Shown: positions 21,832-23,684 of the stretch, piece by piece | Layout: each line of letters opens with the position of its first letter | Numbering within the stretch: position 1 is the first letter of the stretch | Origin: CBDUEV01 sp965366365 | GTDB lineage: Bacteria > Actinomycetota > Acidimicrobiia > Spongiisociales > JAENVV01 | Assembly: GCA_965366365.1 (NCBI GenBank) | Contig: CBDUEV010000043.1 | Coordinates: forward strand, 1-23,684 | Direction: 5' to 3' | Length of the DNA stretch: 23,684 nucleotides | The notes under the pieces: generated by a model | The model's input: only the letters and a program-made list of their open reading frames with translations | Databases searched by the model: none | What the model was told of the DNA's origin: nothing | Program-made: the position numbers and the translations under genes

Positions 21832-22476
21832 CTACAAGAAATCCACCACGGAGACCATGGCGGCGCCGATCCAGATGAGGAAGATGATGGGTAGCTCGAG
21901 TTCTTCCATCCACTTCCTATCAGGGAACCGCCACCGGAGCAGGAAGGTGAGGGGCACCGCCACGAAGGGGGCGAAGATCATCCCCACCCTGCCGGTTCGC
22001 TGAACCACCTCAGCTCCGAGTTCGAAGGGGTACGGCAACTCGTCGGTGTAACCGGCGATGAAGCTGCCGAGCGCGGTGATGCCGAGCCCGACCAGGAACG
22101 CCGCCACAGCTCTGGCGACCGTCAGTTGAATCGCGTCTCCCAGGCTGGCGAGCGCCCCGTGGCCGATCGGACCTTCGAACGCAACTCCTAGGGAGAAGCC
22201 CCCGAACACGGCAATCACGAGCGCCGAGCCGAACATCGCGCCTGTCGAGTCTGTGAGGTCCATCGGAACGACATTGAATCCGTCGAGGAGGATGGCAGCG
22301 GACAGGGCCATGAGCGCACTACCGACGACCAACAGCCCGATATCGGCAAGGCTGGCCAGGGCGTAGCCGAAGGTGGTGAGGGCGCGCCGCACAGGGCGGT
22401 CCACTTGGATCTCACCGGTATCGTCGAGCGGTTCACCCGTCGGGTCCAGTTGTGGGGTGTCGCTCGGCGCCGACAC
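21832..22476 (-). CDS. Multi-pass membrane protein of unknown function
   Basis: I do not recognise this 214-residue protein. After an acidic hydrophilic N-terminus (about 1-32) it has roughly five hydrophobic segments, near 38-64, 79-102, 121-143, 163-182 and 193-213. Other features are GVAFEGPIGHGALASLGDAIQL between the second and third, and a final helix LPIIFLIWIGAAMVSVVDFL. The start is GTG at 22476 with AGGAGG 4 bases upstream. It lies 26 bases after glcF on the same strand, so it is probably cotranscribed. A role beside glycolate oxidase is not evident. Confidence 0.75.
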   Translation of the reverse strand: MSAPSDTPQLDPTGEPLDDTGEIQVDRPVRRALTTFGYALASLADIGLLVVGSALMALSAAILLDGFNVVPMDLTDSTGAMFGSALVIAVFGGFSLGVAFEGPIGHGALASLGDAIQLTVARAVAAFLVGLGITALGSFIAGYTDELPYPFELGAEVVQRTGRVGMIFAPFVAVPLTFLLRWRFPDRKWMEELELPIIFLIWIGAAMVSVVDFL

Positions 22477-22502
22477 TCAGCCTCCTCTCGCTGGCGGTCA
22501 GA

Positions 22503-23684
22503 CTACCCGCCGGGGCCTTGCACGGGCCCATCGCTCCGAGAGAGCGCCCCCCAATAGAGTTCGATCGGGTGGACCACCCGGTGATCCCTACTCAGATGAG
22601 CGCGGAGTTGCATCTCGCAGCCGGGGTTGGCGGAGGCAACGATCGTGGCTCCTGTCGCCAACACCTCGGCCCGTTTGCGGGCGCCGAGTTCGGCGGACCG
22701 TTCCGGATGGAGGAGTGAGTACACACCCGCCGCCCCGCAGCACATCCCCGCCGGGTCGATATCGACGGGTTCGTATCCGGCTGCCCGCACGATGGAGCGG
22801 GGCTGCTCCGTGATCCTTTGGGCATTGCGGAGGTGACACGGATCCTGAACAGCCACTTCCCGACCGGTGGCGGGGACGCTCGGCAGTCGCCCATCGGCCA
22901 GTGCCTCCGCCACCACCTCGGCGACGTCGCGCGCTCTCGTCTGAACTCCCCTGCCCGCTGCCCCAGCCCATTGCTCGTACTCCTTGAGATGGGCGCCGCA
23001 ACCGGCCGAATTGGTGACGATGAGGTCGACGCCGACGAAGGCCGCCACGTTCTTCTTGGCCAGGCGTCGCGCCGATCGAGCATCTCCGTCGTGGGCGGAG
23101 AGCGCCCCGCAGCAGGTCTGGTTGGGGGGCACCACCACCTCCAACCCGGCACGGCGAAGAACCTCGATGGTGGCCACGTGGACGTCACCGAACCACGGTT
23201 CCATGACGCAGCCCGCCAGCAGGCCAACCCTTCCCTGCTTGGCGCCATGCGCCGAATACGACTGGCCGAGAAGCGACACCTGCTCACTCGCTTCACGGAG
23301 GCCGGTCATGGGTCTTCGCAGAACGGTGGGGGTGAGCCGGCGGAGAGGTTTCGCACGAGCGATTCGGGCCGTCCGACCGGCCAAGCGCACCAGAGCCGGC
23401 CGGGGGAGGGCGCGACCCAGGATCAGGTGCCTGAGACGTCTCCCCGGTGTCGAACGCTGTGCCGACAACTCGACCCTGGCCCCCTCCATGGCTCGCCCGA
23501 ACGGGACCATGGACGGGCACACCGGCTCGCAAGCCCGGCATTGCAGGCAGGATTCCATGATGGCTTCGAAGGCTCCATCCACCTCCACCAGGCCCGCCGC
23601 CACGGCCGACATCGCCGCCAAGCGTCCCCGTGGCGACTCGGTTTCGCGGCCGGTCAGCCGGAAGGTCGGGCAGTGTGGAAGGCA
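22503..23684 (-). CDS. glcF: Glycolate oxidase iron-sulfur subunit (GlcF-like), 5' end beyond the window
   Basis: The reading frame stays open to the right edge, so the N-terminus is missing; 393 residues are visible. The edge reads CLPHCPTFRLTGRETESPRGRL, the end of the first 4Fe-4S motif in GlcF. The second 4Fe-4S motif is CLQCRACEPVCP. Two CCG (heterodisulfide-reductase-like) domains follow, with QTCCGALSAHDGD and GMCCGAAGVYSLLHP, plus SAGCGAHLKEYE and NPGC. With GlcD and GlcE this subunit oxidises glycolate to glyoxylate and passes electrons to the membrane chain. glcD/E would be expected to the right. Lactate-utilisation proteins (LutA) are a less likely alternative because they lack the N-terminal ferredoxin part. 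Confidence 0.93.
   Translation of the reverse strand, partial: CLPHCPTFRLTGRETESPRGRLAAMSAVAAGLVEVDGAFEAIMESCLQCRACEPVCPSMVPFGRAMEGARVELSAQRSTPGRRLRHLILGRALPRPALVRLAGRTARIARAKPLRRLTPTVLRRPMTGLREASEQVSLLGQSYSAHGAKQGRVGLLAGCVMEPWFGDVHVATIEVLRRAGLEVVVPPNQTCCGALSAHDGDARSARRLAKKNVAAFVGVDLIVTNSAGCGAHLKEYEQWAGAAGRGVQTRARDVAEVVAEALADGRLPSVPATGREVAVQDPCHLRNAQRITEQPRSIVRAAGYEPVDIDPAGMCCGAAGVYSLLHPERSAELGARKRAEVLATGATIVASANPGCEMQLRAHLSRDHRVVHPIELYWGALSRSDGPVQGPGG

Overview
The window is high-GC bacterial DNA, most likely from an uncultured actinobacterium, perhaps of an Acidimicrobiia-like lineage. The placement is inferred from base composition, protein style, frequent GTG/TTG starts and several apparently leaderless promoters; no rRNA or other decisive marker is present. 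Most of it is ordinary chromosome: two tRNA genes, a transporter operon, amino-acid catabolism, argS, part of glcF, and several genes of unknown role.

Layout. Positions 1-600 hold a 59-bp tandem hairpin repeat, then tRNA-Asp(GTC) and tRNA-Phe(GAA) in one unit, then a second, shorter tandem repeat. Positions 680-4326 (minus strand) are a four-gene osmoprotectant (OpuC/ProVWX-type) ABC operon in the order binding lipoprotein, permease, CBS-domain ATPase, permease. The last three genes are joined by ATGA overlaps, and a 15-bp hairpin follows the lipoprotein gene. A gene-poor spacer separates this operon from a divergent small CsbD-like protein gene. Next come a small secreted protein gene with a textbook terminator and a VOC-fold protein gene. 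A stretch of gene decay follows (6134-6441), including a truncated relic of a GlsB/YeaQ-type membrane protein whose intact relative lies 3 kb away at 9164-9415. Between them is a tandem pair of diverged nucleotidyltransferase-like proteins.

From 10404 a leucine/valine-type dehydrogenase overlaps a single-chain (alpha+beta fused) branched-chain 2-oxoacid dehydrogenase E1. Together they would deaminate a branched-chain amino acid and start oxidative decarboxylation of the oxoacid; E2 and E3 are not in the window. From 13608 two paralogous single-pass membrane proteins with large extracytoplasmic domains bracket a GT-C glycosyltransferase-like gene and an ECF-type sigma factor gene. One paralog overlaps the sigma gene by ATGA and is a candidate anti-sigma/sensor; the other is an orphan. 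The right end holds argS, a GNAT acetyltransferase, an unknown membrane protein and the 3' part of glcF, which runs off the edge.

The most interesting points are the sigma factor/sensor module with its orphan paralog and an inverted repeat in the divergent promoter region, the tandem nucleotidyltransferase-like pair beside a decayed locus, the recurring -10-box-then-start-codon arrangement, and the tRNA-flanking hairpin repeats, one of which carries a tRNA D-arm-like sequence. No CRISPR array, insertion sequence, prophage or clearly new defence system was seen.
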